Shown in pieces: positions 11,216-23,900 of a DNA stretch of 64,000 nucleotides. The DNA lies in the NCBI GenBank assembly GCA_037976565.1, contig CP137668.1, forward strand, positions 24,572,280 to 24,636,279, read 5' to 3'. Source of the stretch: Mesocentrotus franciscanus. Lineage: Eukaryota; Echinodermata; Echinoidea; Camarodonta; Strongylocentrotidae. Both the position numbers and the translations under genes were made by a program. The notes under the pieces were generated by a model, which made no database searches, was not told the DNA's origin, and saw only the letters and a program-made list of their open reading frames with translations. Numbering within the stretch: position 1 is the stretch's first letter; each line of letters starts with the position of its first letter.

Positions 11216-13033
11216 CTGCAAAGATGATCAAAATGGGAAAGTATTTAAAATGCAAAATTGGCTGGAAATCACATTTCATGGAAAGTACAACACACATTAG
11301 AATATTGAAGACTGGATTTAAAGTGACTCGGTAACATTGTTGAAGGTTGATGAAAAAACTGCGTAATTTTTGTATGAAATGTTACTTATTATATTTCTTC
11401 TAGTGTACTAACCCTCTAGCATGCAAAAAACTCTGAAAAATTCTCAAATCAATTCTCAAAGATATTTATGGTTTTCTTTGAAGGCGTCACTGGTCAACAC
11501 CTTCTAACAGTAAATTCTCCCAACCATTTTTGAATTTTCCCAACCGTTTTTCCATGAAAATAAGACATAAGACAGGATTTTTAAAATCTTTCAACACTTA
11601 AATGTCTGGAATGATATATAGAGCCAATTTATAGCTTTGTTACGATTTACATTCACCTAAAATGTAATTAAATTGTAATAATACAGTTGGGAGAATTAAG
11701 GAATCGATCAGATCAGTTTTTCCCAATTTTTATCGTAAATAATGGTCTGTTTTCACTCAAACTTTCAGATTATCTGTAATTTTACATCTAGCACTGAAGT
11801 CACTACCTTAGCACCATTTTCTCTCATCTCACACAAAAATATTTGACAAGTATCAATTATTTCTATTCTTAAACAACAATGGTGATTGGTGAATTTCATT
11901 TGGTTCTGTAAGAATACTTGTTTGTTTTACTCCAGAACTCAAGGCTGCCAGCCTTTAATAAAAAAAATATCCAGGATCATTAAAAGGAGACATTTTACAC
12001 ACTAAAACTTAATCTTGGCCAATCATCTGGTGAATTTTAGACATGAAATAAAAAAAAAGACTGACTACTAAGAAGTTTCATGATTTCCCCTGATTTGAGT
12101 CATATTGCTCAAATTTCCTGACTTCTCCTTGACTGGAAAAAATAAACTAATTTTCCAGGTATTTCCTGATGTCCGGGAAAGCTGTGAACCCTGCAATGGA
12201 ACCCTCTTCCTAAGAAATACTTACTTGGGGATTTTGGCTTGTCCTCCTTCTTCTCCTTCTTTTTCTCTTTCTTCTTCTTGTTTTTTTATCAGGTTTGATG
12301 TCCTTAAGTCCCGGGTTGGGAACTGCAGGAGGAGGTCTGTCGGGAATGTCATCCTGAGGCGATGGTGGGCCTGGACTAGGCAAGGTGGGCAAAAAAGGAG
12401 ACAGGATGGCTAGAGCTGGACGGGTATCCCCATTAATGTTGGACGACGCTCCTCTCGGGGGAGCTGGTGGGGAAACATTGGGGAAGTCGTCATCCAGGTC
12501 ATGGACTGGTGGGGAATATTTGAACCCTGGATTTACTTGAGGTGGAACGGGTGTATTCTCATAAATGGGATCTTCAATACCAGACGTTGGAGGATTCATC
12601 TCAAGATGTATGTCATCCTAGAAGAGAGAAGCAAGGAAGAAGCATGAGCAAATTGAAATAAGTGTTGAGGAGTACTATGTTCTTTAAGGATCTTAAAACA
12701 AAGCACAGGGGTCCTATAATCGAGTTACCATTGATTGTATCTCCCCCGAAATGAATCATATCTCCTTACAATTAGTTTTCTGTTACAATAAGATACAATT
12801 CATTGTAAAAATTCATCAACTGTAGAAAGAATTGCCACACATGCAATTCTGCACATAACATTAGGCACCAATTAACAGAAGGATTGCTTTGTGCAATACA
12901 ATGGCTTTGCCAAGTTAGCACTGGAAACAGTTAAATTATTTTGAAGCCTTTGCTATACCAATCCCAAGATGGATACATTGTGGCACAGGGAAATTATTCA
13001 TGTGGCATGTAAAGAGTTAAGTTATGTCTTGTC

Positions 13034-13079
<46 letters not shown>

Positions 13080-14880
13080 CAAGATGAACACATTTTGGGG
13101 TCTTTTATTTCTTGTGTATTAAATTACTACATGATTTAACTTTGAACAACTACTGATTTGTATGCCACATATTTCTTTTAGAGAAGCTACACCTTTCAAA
13201 GGACACAAATTACCGGTAATAAAATTAAACAAAAGAATTGAATAGAATTGAATAGAATTGAATACCGTAAAATCTTATACAATGTTAACACCCTTATGGC
13301 TGTAAGCATGATGGTTTGACAAGCAGCAATGATCATGACCATAGCTACTTGAGAGGGATGGTTACATCACTGGAAGTTGCTTCTGATTGGTCAGTCATTT
13401 CATGAAGCTCCAAATAGTTCCCTCTCGTAGAGATTGTACGTGGGAGGGAAATATATATTTGGAGCTCCATAATTTAAAGGGATTGGGTATCTTTGCCTCA
13501 GATTCTAAACAAAATCCTGGATTTAGCTCATGCTGCAATCATAATTATAAACCTTTAGGTCAGTCAGGAATCCCATGACGTTTACAAGCCGATCGCCCAC
13601 CTGATTAACAAGATATTTATGATTGGAATTCAAAATTTCAAAAACCGTTTTCCAAACGGTTTTTATAACATTACAGTCGATTGGGGAAAATGAGTATGGT
13701 AAAACCGGTCACTCAAAGATTTTTACTTTTCTGAGGCACTTCATGATCATTTTGAATCCCAATTTTTTTAGGGCTTCGATATTACATCATATCACAGAGG
13801 CTGATAACACGAAGGGCTATGTTAAACAATGCCTTTAACCTATGACTGGGCTTGTGTATGCATAGATGCGTATGTCACAACTTTCTCTCTCAATATGCTT
13901 TGATCATGACAACTCACCTGATTTTCATCTGTGTATCCTCCATTGTATGTTCTTTCCCTATCTAGTCCCTGTTACAATGTAAAAAACAAAGGTTCAATAA
14001 ACATGTTGTGAAAGATAGAATGGCTGATTATAGAATAGGAAAGATAGTTCAATTTTTCAAGTTTATTTGTTCCACATTTTACCAAAAATATACACAGACA
14101 TATAAAATAGAAATTATATATATATACATGTAGCATGAGCACGTCTCAATGATACTCAATTGATATGATAGATTAAGAATAATTTGAAGAACCTATTGAA
14201 AAGCAGTGCTTGTATATTATATTATATTAAACATGTGGCTGATTATAGAAAAAGAAAGATACCATAGTTCAAGTTTTCAAGTTTATTTGTTCCACATTTT
14301 ACAAAAAATATAGACAGACATATAAAATAGAAACTATATATATATATATATATATATGTAGTATGAGCACATCTCAATGATACTCAATTGATATGATAGA
14401 TTAAGAAGAATTTGAAGAACCTATTGAAAAGCAGTGCTTGTATATTATATTATATTAAACATGTGGCTGATTATAGAAAAAGAAAGATACCATAGTTCAA
14501 GTTTTCAAGTTTATTTGTTCCACATTTTACAAAAAATATAGACAGACATATAAAATAGAAATTATATATTATATATATATACATGTAGCATGAGCACGAC
14601 TCAATGATACTCAATTGATATGAAAGATTAAGTAGAATTTGAAGAACCTATTGAAAAGCAGTGCTTGTATATTATAGGTTCTTGGTAAAATAGACATTGT
14701 AGATGTAAAACCGTAGCAGTAGAGAAAGACGTAATGATTTAGAGGTGGAATTTAAAACAATATGGAATAAGGAAATTTGTAAACAAATGCATTAGCACCA
14801 ATACCCAGAGTCCCCCGCTTAAGATGCGTAGTCACCCGAGCAATTTAGTTAGCCTAAGATAGTTACCCTTTAGATAGAAT

Positions 14881-14922
<42 letters not shown>

Positions 14923-17900
14923 TAGAGAGAGATAGAGGGAGAGAGACAGAGAGACAGAGAGAGAGAGATACAGAGAGAAAGGGGAGAGGGAAGGAGGGAG
15001 GGAGGTAGAGAGAGAGAGGTAGAGAGAGAGAGAAAGAGAGAAAGAGAGAGATGTTTCCAAATAAAGCACAGCATCAAGAATGAGGGCCAACATTCAGCTC
15101 AATGACAGAAGAGTTGAACAGGTTATATGTCCCTCTTGTAATTGTTTTATTTATTATGATTTCTATTTATGAAGTATGTATTGCATATTGCTTTTATTTA
15201 TTTCCTTCATTCTTTCTCTCTTTCTTTTCTTTTTTATTCATTTAGCTATTTATCTATATATTTATTTATTTATTCAATCATCCACCCATCTATTCATTCA
15301 TTCTTCCATCAATCCATCCATCCATCCATCCATTCATCTAACCATCCATTCATTCATTTATTTATTCATTCATTCATTAATTCATTCTTCCATCCATCCA
15401 TCCATTCTTCCGTCCATCCATCCATCCATTCATCTAACCATCCATTCATTCATTTATTTATTCATTCATTCATTAATTCATTCTTCCATCCATCCATCCA
15501 TCCATTCATCTAACCATCCATTCATTCATTCATTCATTCATTCTTCCATCCATCCATCCATCCATTCTTCCGTCCATCCATCCATCCATTCATCTAACCA
15601 TCCATTCATTCATTTATTTATTCATTCATTCATTAATTCATTCTGCCATCCATCCATCCATCCATTCATCTAACCATCCATTCATTCATTCATTCATTCA
15701 TTCTTCCATCCATCCATCCATCCATTCATCTAACCATCCATTCATTCATAAATTTATTCATTCATTCATTAATTCATTCTTCCATCCATCCATCCATTCT
15801 TCCGTCCATCCATCCATCCATTCATCTAACCATCCATTCATTCATTTATTTATTCATTCATTCATTAATTCATTCTGCCATCCATCCATCCATCCATTCA
15901 TCTAACCATCCATTCATTCATTCATTCATTCATTCTTCCATCCATCCATCCATCCATTCTTCCGTCCATCCATCCATCCATTCATCTAACCATCCATTCA
16001 TTCATTTATTTATTCATTCATTAATTAATTCATTCTGCCATCCATCCATCCATCCATTCATCTAACCATCCATTCATTCATTCATTCATTCATTCTTCCA
16101 TCCATCCATCCATCCATTCATCTAACCATCCATTCATTCATAAATTTATTCATTCATTCATTAATTCATTCTTCCATCCATCCATCCATTCTTCCGTCCA
16201 TTCATCCATCCATTCATCTAACCATCCATTCATTCATTCATTCATTCATTCTTCCATCCATCCATCCATCCATCCATTCATATAACCATCCATTCATTCA
16301 TAAATTTATTCATTCATTCATTAATTCATTCTTCCATCCATCCATCCATTCTTCCGTCCATCCATCCATCCATTCATCTAACCATCCATTCATTCATTTA
16401 TATATTTATTCATTCATTAATTCATTCTTCCATCCATCCATCCATCCATCCATCCATCCATCCATTTATTTACATATTCCACTACAACAAATAAAAATAG
16501 ATAAGTTTTGACAGCAGTCTTAAACATTGCAAGTGAGTTATTTTTCTTATTTCTGAAGGTAGAGAAGCGGAGCAGAGTACAGGAGCGGAGATTGAAAAGG
16601 CTCTGTTGCCACACGTCTGTGTGTTAGTAGTAGGCGTAACAGAAAGAAGATATATTGTGAAGATGATCAGAGGTTGCGCCTTGGTGTGTAGGCCTACTGA
16701 TGAACAAGTTCTGATATGTACATGTAGAGTGGAGAGAGGTAATTCTGAGCTTTAAAACATAAAATGAATATCTTAAAAAGTACACGTTTTTCAACTGGTA
16801 ACCAATGGAGATCAAACAATATACCTAGGTGAAATAGTTGGTTAGTTAGTTAGTTAGTTAGTTAGTTAGTCATTCTTTCGGTGCAATTCTTTTCCATATT
16901 TTTGTGCACTATAAATGCAGATTTCAATCTTGGAAGTTAATTTATTACAATTATCAAAAAGTTTGGTGGCACATAAGAAGTTAAAGAAATAGTAATACAA
17001 GAAAATTGTATGAACTTACAGAATCTGATTGGGGGAGGTTCTTATCCTGTAACAAAATATCAAAGTATGTCTATTATACAATTCAAATACGGGTAAAGTG
17101 ATATACTTTCATACATGTGAATATATCATTATATCATTAGGGGTAATCACAGGTGCTGAAACCAATTGTGAATGTTGCCATCCCTAAAAAGTGCTCCCTG
17201 TAAAGATAAAAGTGTTCTTTGATGCCTATTTTTGTGTACAATTTACGCTACAGTCCTATGCATTGTTTTCTGTGTCCTTAACAACATTCCTTGCCCAAAT
17301 AATAATCTTAATTTCAGTATCTAAACTTTTAAATATAGTCTACATCAAATAACTTTCAAAATGATGTTCTGAGATTTGGAAAGCAATCTTTCATTTCTAC
17401 CTTCTCTAAAATGGTCTATGTGTAGGCAAATGAGCTTCCTTGAACTCAGTTTTAATTGAGGTGTAACAAAAAGTCTTCATCAATGCCACTGGTTACAATG
17501 ATAAAAAAATTCATATCCTCCAAATTATCCTGCAACATACACACTATGGATTAGCATATTAACATGAATATGACACCCTCCCCTCACTTCATGCAATGGC
17601 CTTGTTCTCTAACAGTTTATCTACATTGTAAGACCAGTTCCCATCAACAGCTGGACCCAAGCTACGCTACTTCACATGCACACTCATGTATCTAAATTAA
17701 AAAAAACACAAAGGTATTTATCATTCATCGATACCACAGCCGAAGACATACATCTCACCAATGCCATTTGGGGCCGATTTCTTCCAAAGTACATTGAAGA
17801 ATCAAATAAACATTTTGACACATCATGATTTTGGTTCGTTCAACTTTTCTTTGAACTCTAATGATGTACATGTACTTCATGATAATCCATCAAATGTAAA

Positions 17901-20900
17901 ACAGGTACATTGCATTTCTTTTATCATGGGTATTTTTATGAATCCAATATGAACATTTTTTACTTGATAAAACTGAGCATTCTATGTAGCAGAGAAAAAC
18001 AAAACATATCAAACAGTGTTTGTTTTAAGATTAATTGATCACAATTTAAAATTTAAAAAATGTCAATACATGAACTTTAATTTCAGAAATATCAAACCTA
18101 CTATCACTGTATGATGGTTATAACATACTGAGATGATACACACACATAATGAGTTCTTTGAAACAACAACTTCTCACATTATTTTCAGTCATTTGAATGA
18201 TAAGCATCTTATATTCAAAAGAGTAAGATCGATGTTTGCACGGTATATCCAAGCTTGTCGAATTCTGCCGATAATAAACTAGCACGGCATCATAATGACA
18301 CAGGATAAAGTGTTCAAATGGTTTTCAAAGTGCTCTATGATACACTTATGTAATCAAAACTACTTAAAAATGAAAGTTCATATGCTCATGAAAAAGTACA
18401 TGTAGCAGCAGATATTATATAAAACAACTTCTTTTTAAAGTTTAGCATATATTCCAGTCTGCAGTTTTTTGAAGAATATATTATATATCATAAGTTTATA
18501 GTCTATTATAATGCTGAGAATCACACTACATTAGATCCAAACTATACATTTAAATTATATAATTCCAAAAAATAGTCAGCACCTTTTCTTATTCAAAGTG
18601 CTATTTAAAGGAAAATAACAATGTCCTTTTTGTTGATGACGATCGACACCTAATCCATGCTTGCCATTATGGATTCTGCATGTGTGCAATGCAGTGCTAA
18701 ATGATAGCGAACGAGGCTGAGCAGCCCCAATGCTATCGCACACTATTGCGCGCATAGTAAAATCTTTACCATGAATGGCTGACTTGTCTGTGAAATCGAT
18801 GGTACTACTTAGCATAATATTTTTTGAAATTTTGAGTTCGGGAGCGTATGTGAAGGTATTGGCAACATTATTACATATTACAGTCAAACCTGTCTATAGC
18901 GACCGCCCAAGGGAAACACATATAGTGGTCTTTATAGACAGGTGGCCTTTGTAGACAGGTTCCTTTAGTACATGTTTCAACGAGAAACCATTTTCAAGGG
19001 AAACAAAATATGTGGTCTTTGTAGACAGGTGGTCTTTGTAGACAGGTGGTCACTAAAGCAGGTTTGTACTTTACATATTATCATGCCAAAGAAACGTGGT
19101 TGCATTTGCCGCCACACGAAAAACATTTCAGACTTCAGTGGTCATCTGTCAAGTAGTTCCCAAAAGAGGAAGCAGAGTTTTATATGTACCCCTTTTTTAA
19201 AACATACTGTGGTGATAATCAAGAAAATATAAATTTCAAATCAATTTCCCCATCTAATCAAGCTAAGTCTACCAAAAGGTAAGGTGGGGCCCTTGATATG
19301 CATTTCTATAAGGATTCAAACTACAATAATAATCATGACTACAATCATATGACAGCAATCTGTGCACTATTTCTCACGAACTTACCACTGGGGAAGCTGG
19401 AGCCCTGGACAAAGTATGATGATGATCATGATTACAATAAAATAATATCAATATCTGCAAAATGTCTCAAGAATTTGGCATGGGAGAAGGCAGATTCTAT
19501 ATGCACATATTTCTTTTAACCTATTATAATAATTATTCTGATTACAATCATATTACATCAGTTGTTTATCAGGAACTCACCACTGGAGAAGGCAGAGTTC
19601 TATACATCCTTCATTATTAAAACATAATTCAAATTGCATTCAATTTATGCATAAATATCAAAAACTTACCACTGGGGCAGGTGGAGTTCCACACCGACAT
19701 CTCTTTTTGACACATATTATGATGATAATTATGATTACAATCAGGATCACTCCACCAGCTGCTGCTGCACCGTAGATCCATGGCGGGGACCCTCTTCTTC
19801 AGGATCCTTTGTCGTCAGGTCTGTTGTGACATCCAGAAGTTCGGTTTCGGCGATGGTGGTAAGTTCCACCGTTGTCATGTTTGCGTTTTGTGTCATGTTT
19901 GCGTTTTGTGTCATGCTTGCGTTTGTTGTCGTAGTGGTCTGGGCTGCACCCTGTATTCAAAGAATGCATACAAGTATTATTGGAATTAATATTTGACTGA
20001 AATCAGAAAAAATTGAAGACCAAATCTGTAAAACTGTGTCTAAAGCATCTTAAGTTATTGGGGAAAATACCATCTGTTAATTCAGTTTACAAGAATTTCA
20101 CCATGACGATGCTAAACCATAAACTTTCGATGCGAATGAAAATGTTCATGTTAAAGTAAACATTTCCTTATAATAAACTTAAATATAAAACTCATTATTT
20201 CTTCAGTTCATGCAAATTTCTCATTAACCATGAGAAAGAATGTACTTGTAATTATTTGATAGAAAACTGTATGTAAATGTAGCCAATATATAAAAACAAG
20301 ATGTAGAAATATCATTTTCATTAATCTAATGTTAGTGCCTGATTAGTTTGGCGGATCAACTTCACATAAATCATGGGTATACAACATTTCAATATTTGAC
20401 AATTCATGCCACATTCACTTTTCATGTTGAAGATTTCAACATTTCACATTTCCTGCTGTATACTTCATATTTTTTTCTTCTTATCCTCTTACCGAGGTGT
20501 TTTATTTCACCATCATATATATTTACATCAATTTACATTTTAAACATAATATAAAAGACAAAAGTAATTAAATGAATGGTTATAACCTTAACATTTCTTG
20601 AATAATTTCTTTGTGTTTCGTAAATAAAACACTTTGCTTTTGCTATATCGTAGTTTTGATTTGAAATTATTGAACAGGCTTTTACTATTATACTCTTTAC
20701 CATCATGGCGAATTTGGATACATGTATATACATGTACATTATGCATATTACGTATTGTATACTTCAATACGGCACATTTGATTACTTCACATACCATGGT
20801 GCACATTATTAGGATGCTGCGATATATGACCTGACAACAAATGTTCTGGGCTTAATTGTATCAAATTTTATATTTATATTCTATATTTATATAGCCAATG

Positions 20901-23900
20901 TTATACAGTCAAACCTGCTTTAGTGACCACCTGTCTACAGACCACATTTTTTGTTTCCCTTGAAAATGGTTTCTCATTGAAACATGTACTAAAGGAACCT
21001 GTCTACAAAGACCGCCATTTGTGTTTCCCTTGGACGGTCGCTATAGACAGGTTTGACTGTATTAAACAATAAAGCTTAGGGTTGCAAATTGGTTTAAGGT
21101 TAGGGTTAGGTTTAGGGTTAGGATTAGGTAACGTATAGTGTTTGGTCCGGGGTTGAACTTAAGAACCTGGGGGTGTTTCACAAAGACTAAGATCAACTTT
21201 AAGTTGGACTTAACTATGGCAGGCCCCAAACAATTATACAAGCCCCCCCCCCAACCTTTCTTGATTATACATGAATTTAATTAAGCAAGTAAGGCACATG
21301 TAGAAAACGAATGCAAGAATCCTAACGCCCCCACTAAATTCTCCTTGTAAAACTGCACCGGGTAGGGATATTCGAAAGTGCAAGGGCTTTTAAATCAATC
21401 ACTTTGCTTATAGTTCTTCCTGATCTTAAATAGGATCCAACCACACCATTCACTATATATGGGGCAAATTAAATTCGAATGAATACAATAATATATGGGC
21501 CTCCCAATGAAAAAGTCAATAAGTGATGCCTGTGTGGAAGGAACAAGGAAGTTGAAGAGAGAGGGAGGAAACAAACAAAGAAACAGCGTACTTTGCCCTA
21601 CTTATGCATAGTGTGGTAAAGAATTTTTTTGCCAAACATTGAAACTATATTTATCAAAAAGAGAATCATTATTCCAGGCTATGATGAGCTACGCAATACT
21701 GCTAACTTGCACAAAACCACAATGAAGATTTTTAACCGTGTCAGTCGGTTAATGCCGTCTGATGTGCTACAGCAGTTATAAACAATTTTCCTAGATTGAA
21801 CTTTCATCATTGAACTTTGGGTCTGCATTAGCTCTTTAATTGTTTCATCATTAAATTTGAATGTAAACAACTTCTAAGTGAACATGCTTTAACATGTCTG
21901 TATATGTTTATACTTTGACACAAAATTAGTACATCTTTTTTCTCATTCTCATTAGGACATACAGTTGAACATTAATATCCTTGGTCAGGAATTCGCCGCC
22001 CAAAATGCAGGTGTTACCCTTCTTCAATTCCCAAATCGTACATTTTCTACAGGTTCTCAGATGTTCATGCATTTCTACAACTATAAACAAATTAAAATAC
22101 ATAAATACAATGTACGTATTTTCAAGACTCTAGTACATATACCAATATAAAGAGCACTGCACTCGTCATTTCTGCCATACTTCTCGATAACAAAATTTTA
22201 GTAAGACTACCCGAACAAAGGTATTCAATATCTTGGGAAAAAAGGAGTACATTTATTTAATAGGCATGCATTTCCATATTGTCGTAAATCTTTGAAGCAC
22301 CGAACTCTATTCGCCATGGACTGAAACCCGAGACAGCTACATTGTCTGGAGTATACATGCAAACACACTACATGAGACAGAAGTCAACTGTGCCCGGTGG
22401 TCCCATGCAGGGTTGTTCCCCTGGTCGGCCAAAGTCAGACTGCCAAGAATTAAAGGGATTTATGGGTATCTTTGTCTCAGATTCTAAACAAAATCCTGAA
22501 TTTAGCTCATGCTGCAATCATAATTATAAACCTTTAGGTCAGTCAGGAATCCCATGATGTTTACAAGCCGATCGCCCACCTGATTATCAAGATATTTATG
22601 ATTGGAATTCGAAATTTCAAAAATCATTTTCCCAATGGTTTTTATGACACTACAGTCTATTGGGGAAAATGAGTATGGTAAAACTGGTCATTCAAAGATG
22701 TTTACTTTTTTGAGGCACTTCATGTTCATTTTGAATCGCAATATTTTTAGGGCTTCACTATTACACCATATTATCACCTCTCTGCATGGTCGCTTGTTTG
22801 CCACAAAGCAATTTTTGCACAAAAACAATCAGCACCAATGGACGGATGGATTGTTTTGTGCTTTGAAATGATTACCCATTTTTGGCCTTGATCAGCTCCA
22901 TGATAACCCTTTAAAACTGGTATAGATTAATCTTGCACTGGAAAAAGTTAAATAATCTTGAAGCCTATGGTATATCTATCCCATAATAAATACATTGTTG
23001 CCCATGGATATTATTGGTGTGGCATATCAAATGTTAAACTACACACAACAATTTAGTATGATTTTACAGAGCACTGTACGTTTTACTTTTATAAATGATG
23101 AAAAGTTGAGATGAAATCAGCAATTATTCCACATCTTAGGGAGATATCTGAAGACATTTTCACTCCAAAGAAGTTGCATAAGACTCCCGGAATTGATCTT
23201 TAGAACTTAACTATAAAGCCTATCATACATGTGTAATGGGTTTAATTTTTCTCTGAAGTTGTGTTGTACAAAGTCTAGAGCAGGGAATTGAACCAATACA
23301 ATTTCAAGATATATGCAAGTAAGGATGAGAATATTGAGATACAGTCAAACCTATCGATTAAAGCCTGTCTGCACTAGTTTGGTCAGGAGGGATTAGACCT
23401 CCCAGCATGGTCACTGACAGGTGGTTATCTCATCAACTCAGCTCTCAAATAATATAAGGAAAAGAGAATCATGGGAGACCAACAGGCACTGCTAAGGCAT
23501 TGTTTTCTATATAGAGGGAGCAAGTAGCTACAAGTAGTACAGTGGGGCTTTAAGGCCACTCAAGGGAAACAGGAAAACTGACCACTATAGACAGGTGGCC
23601 TTTCTGGACAGGTTCTACAACGCATATTTCTTCCTAGAGGGAGACAATAAAGGTGACAAGTGGCCTTTACAGAGAGGTGGCCACTATAACAGGTTTGACT
23701 GTTTAGTCAAAATTATGTTTATTAAACAATGGTCTCTTTAATGCCTGAGTGTGTGATGTACTTGCTATATTTTTACATTTTGCTAGGGCAAATAATGCAG
23801 TTTCAATGATACAGCTTTTATGAGTTGGCCTCTAAACTAAAACGCTTTTTAGAGGCCCACTTAAACATCCCCCTTCTAAATATACATTTACATTTTACCT

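Larger units (their letters stand above)
12618..13917 (-). other. Gene A intron 4
   Basis: Holds an R4 repeat, a (GT)n tract and a TTAA-flanked MITE, listed separately. Confidence 0.55.
13969..17019 (-). other. Gene A intron 3
   Basis: Filled by a 3-copy tandem repeat, GA-rich DNA and a large tetranucleotide array, listed separately. No further exon recognised. Confidence 0.5.
17047..19669 (-). other. Gene A intron 2
   Basis: Contains the microexon-like repeats (19.1-19.6 kb) and a mariner-type MITE. The 103-codon reverse ORF at 18576-18887 has no domain and no splice context. Confidence 0.5.

Noticed and set aside
12225..12300. Arg-rich [12 protein letters not shown] stretch as a nuclear localisation signal of gene A
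   Set aside because: It appears only after the homopolymer break; the splice phase supports the neighbouring Lys/Glu frame instead.
15169..15673. Long forward ORFs rich in HPSIH
   Set aside because: Translation of the ATTC/ATCC array, whose period gives open frames in several phases.
15230..16476. CRISPR-like array
   Set aside because: Repeats are tetranucleotides with no unique spacers, and the context is eukaryotic.
18576..18887. 103-codon reverse ORF as an extra gene A exon
   Set aside because: No acceptor/donor pair in a matching phase and no recognisable domain.
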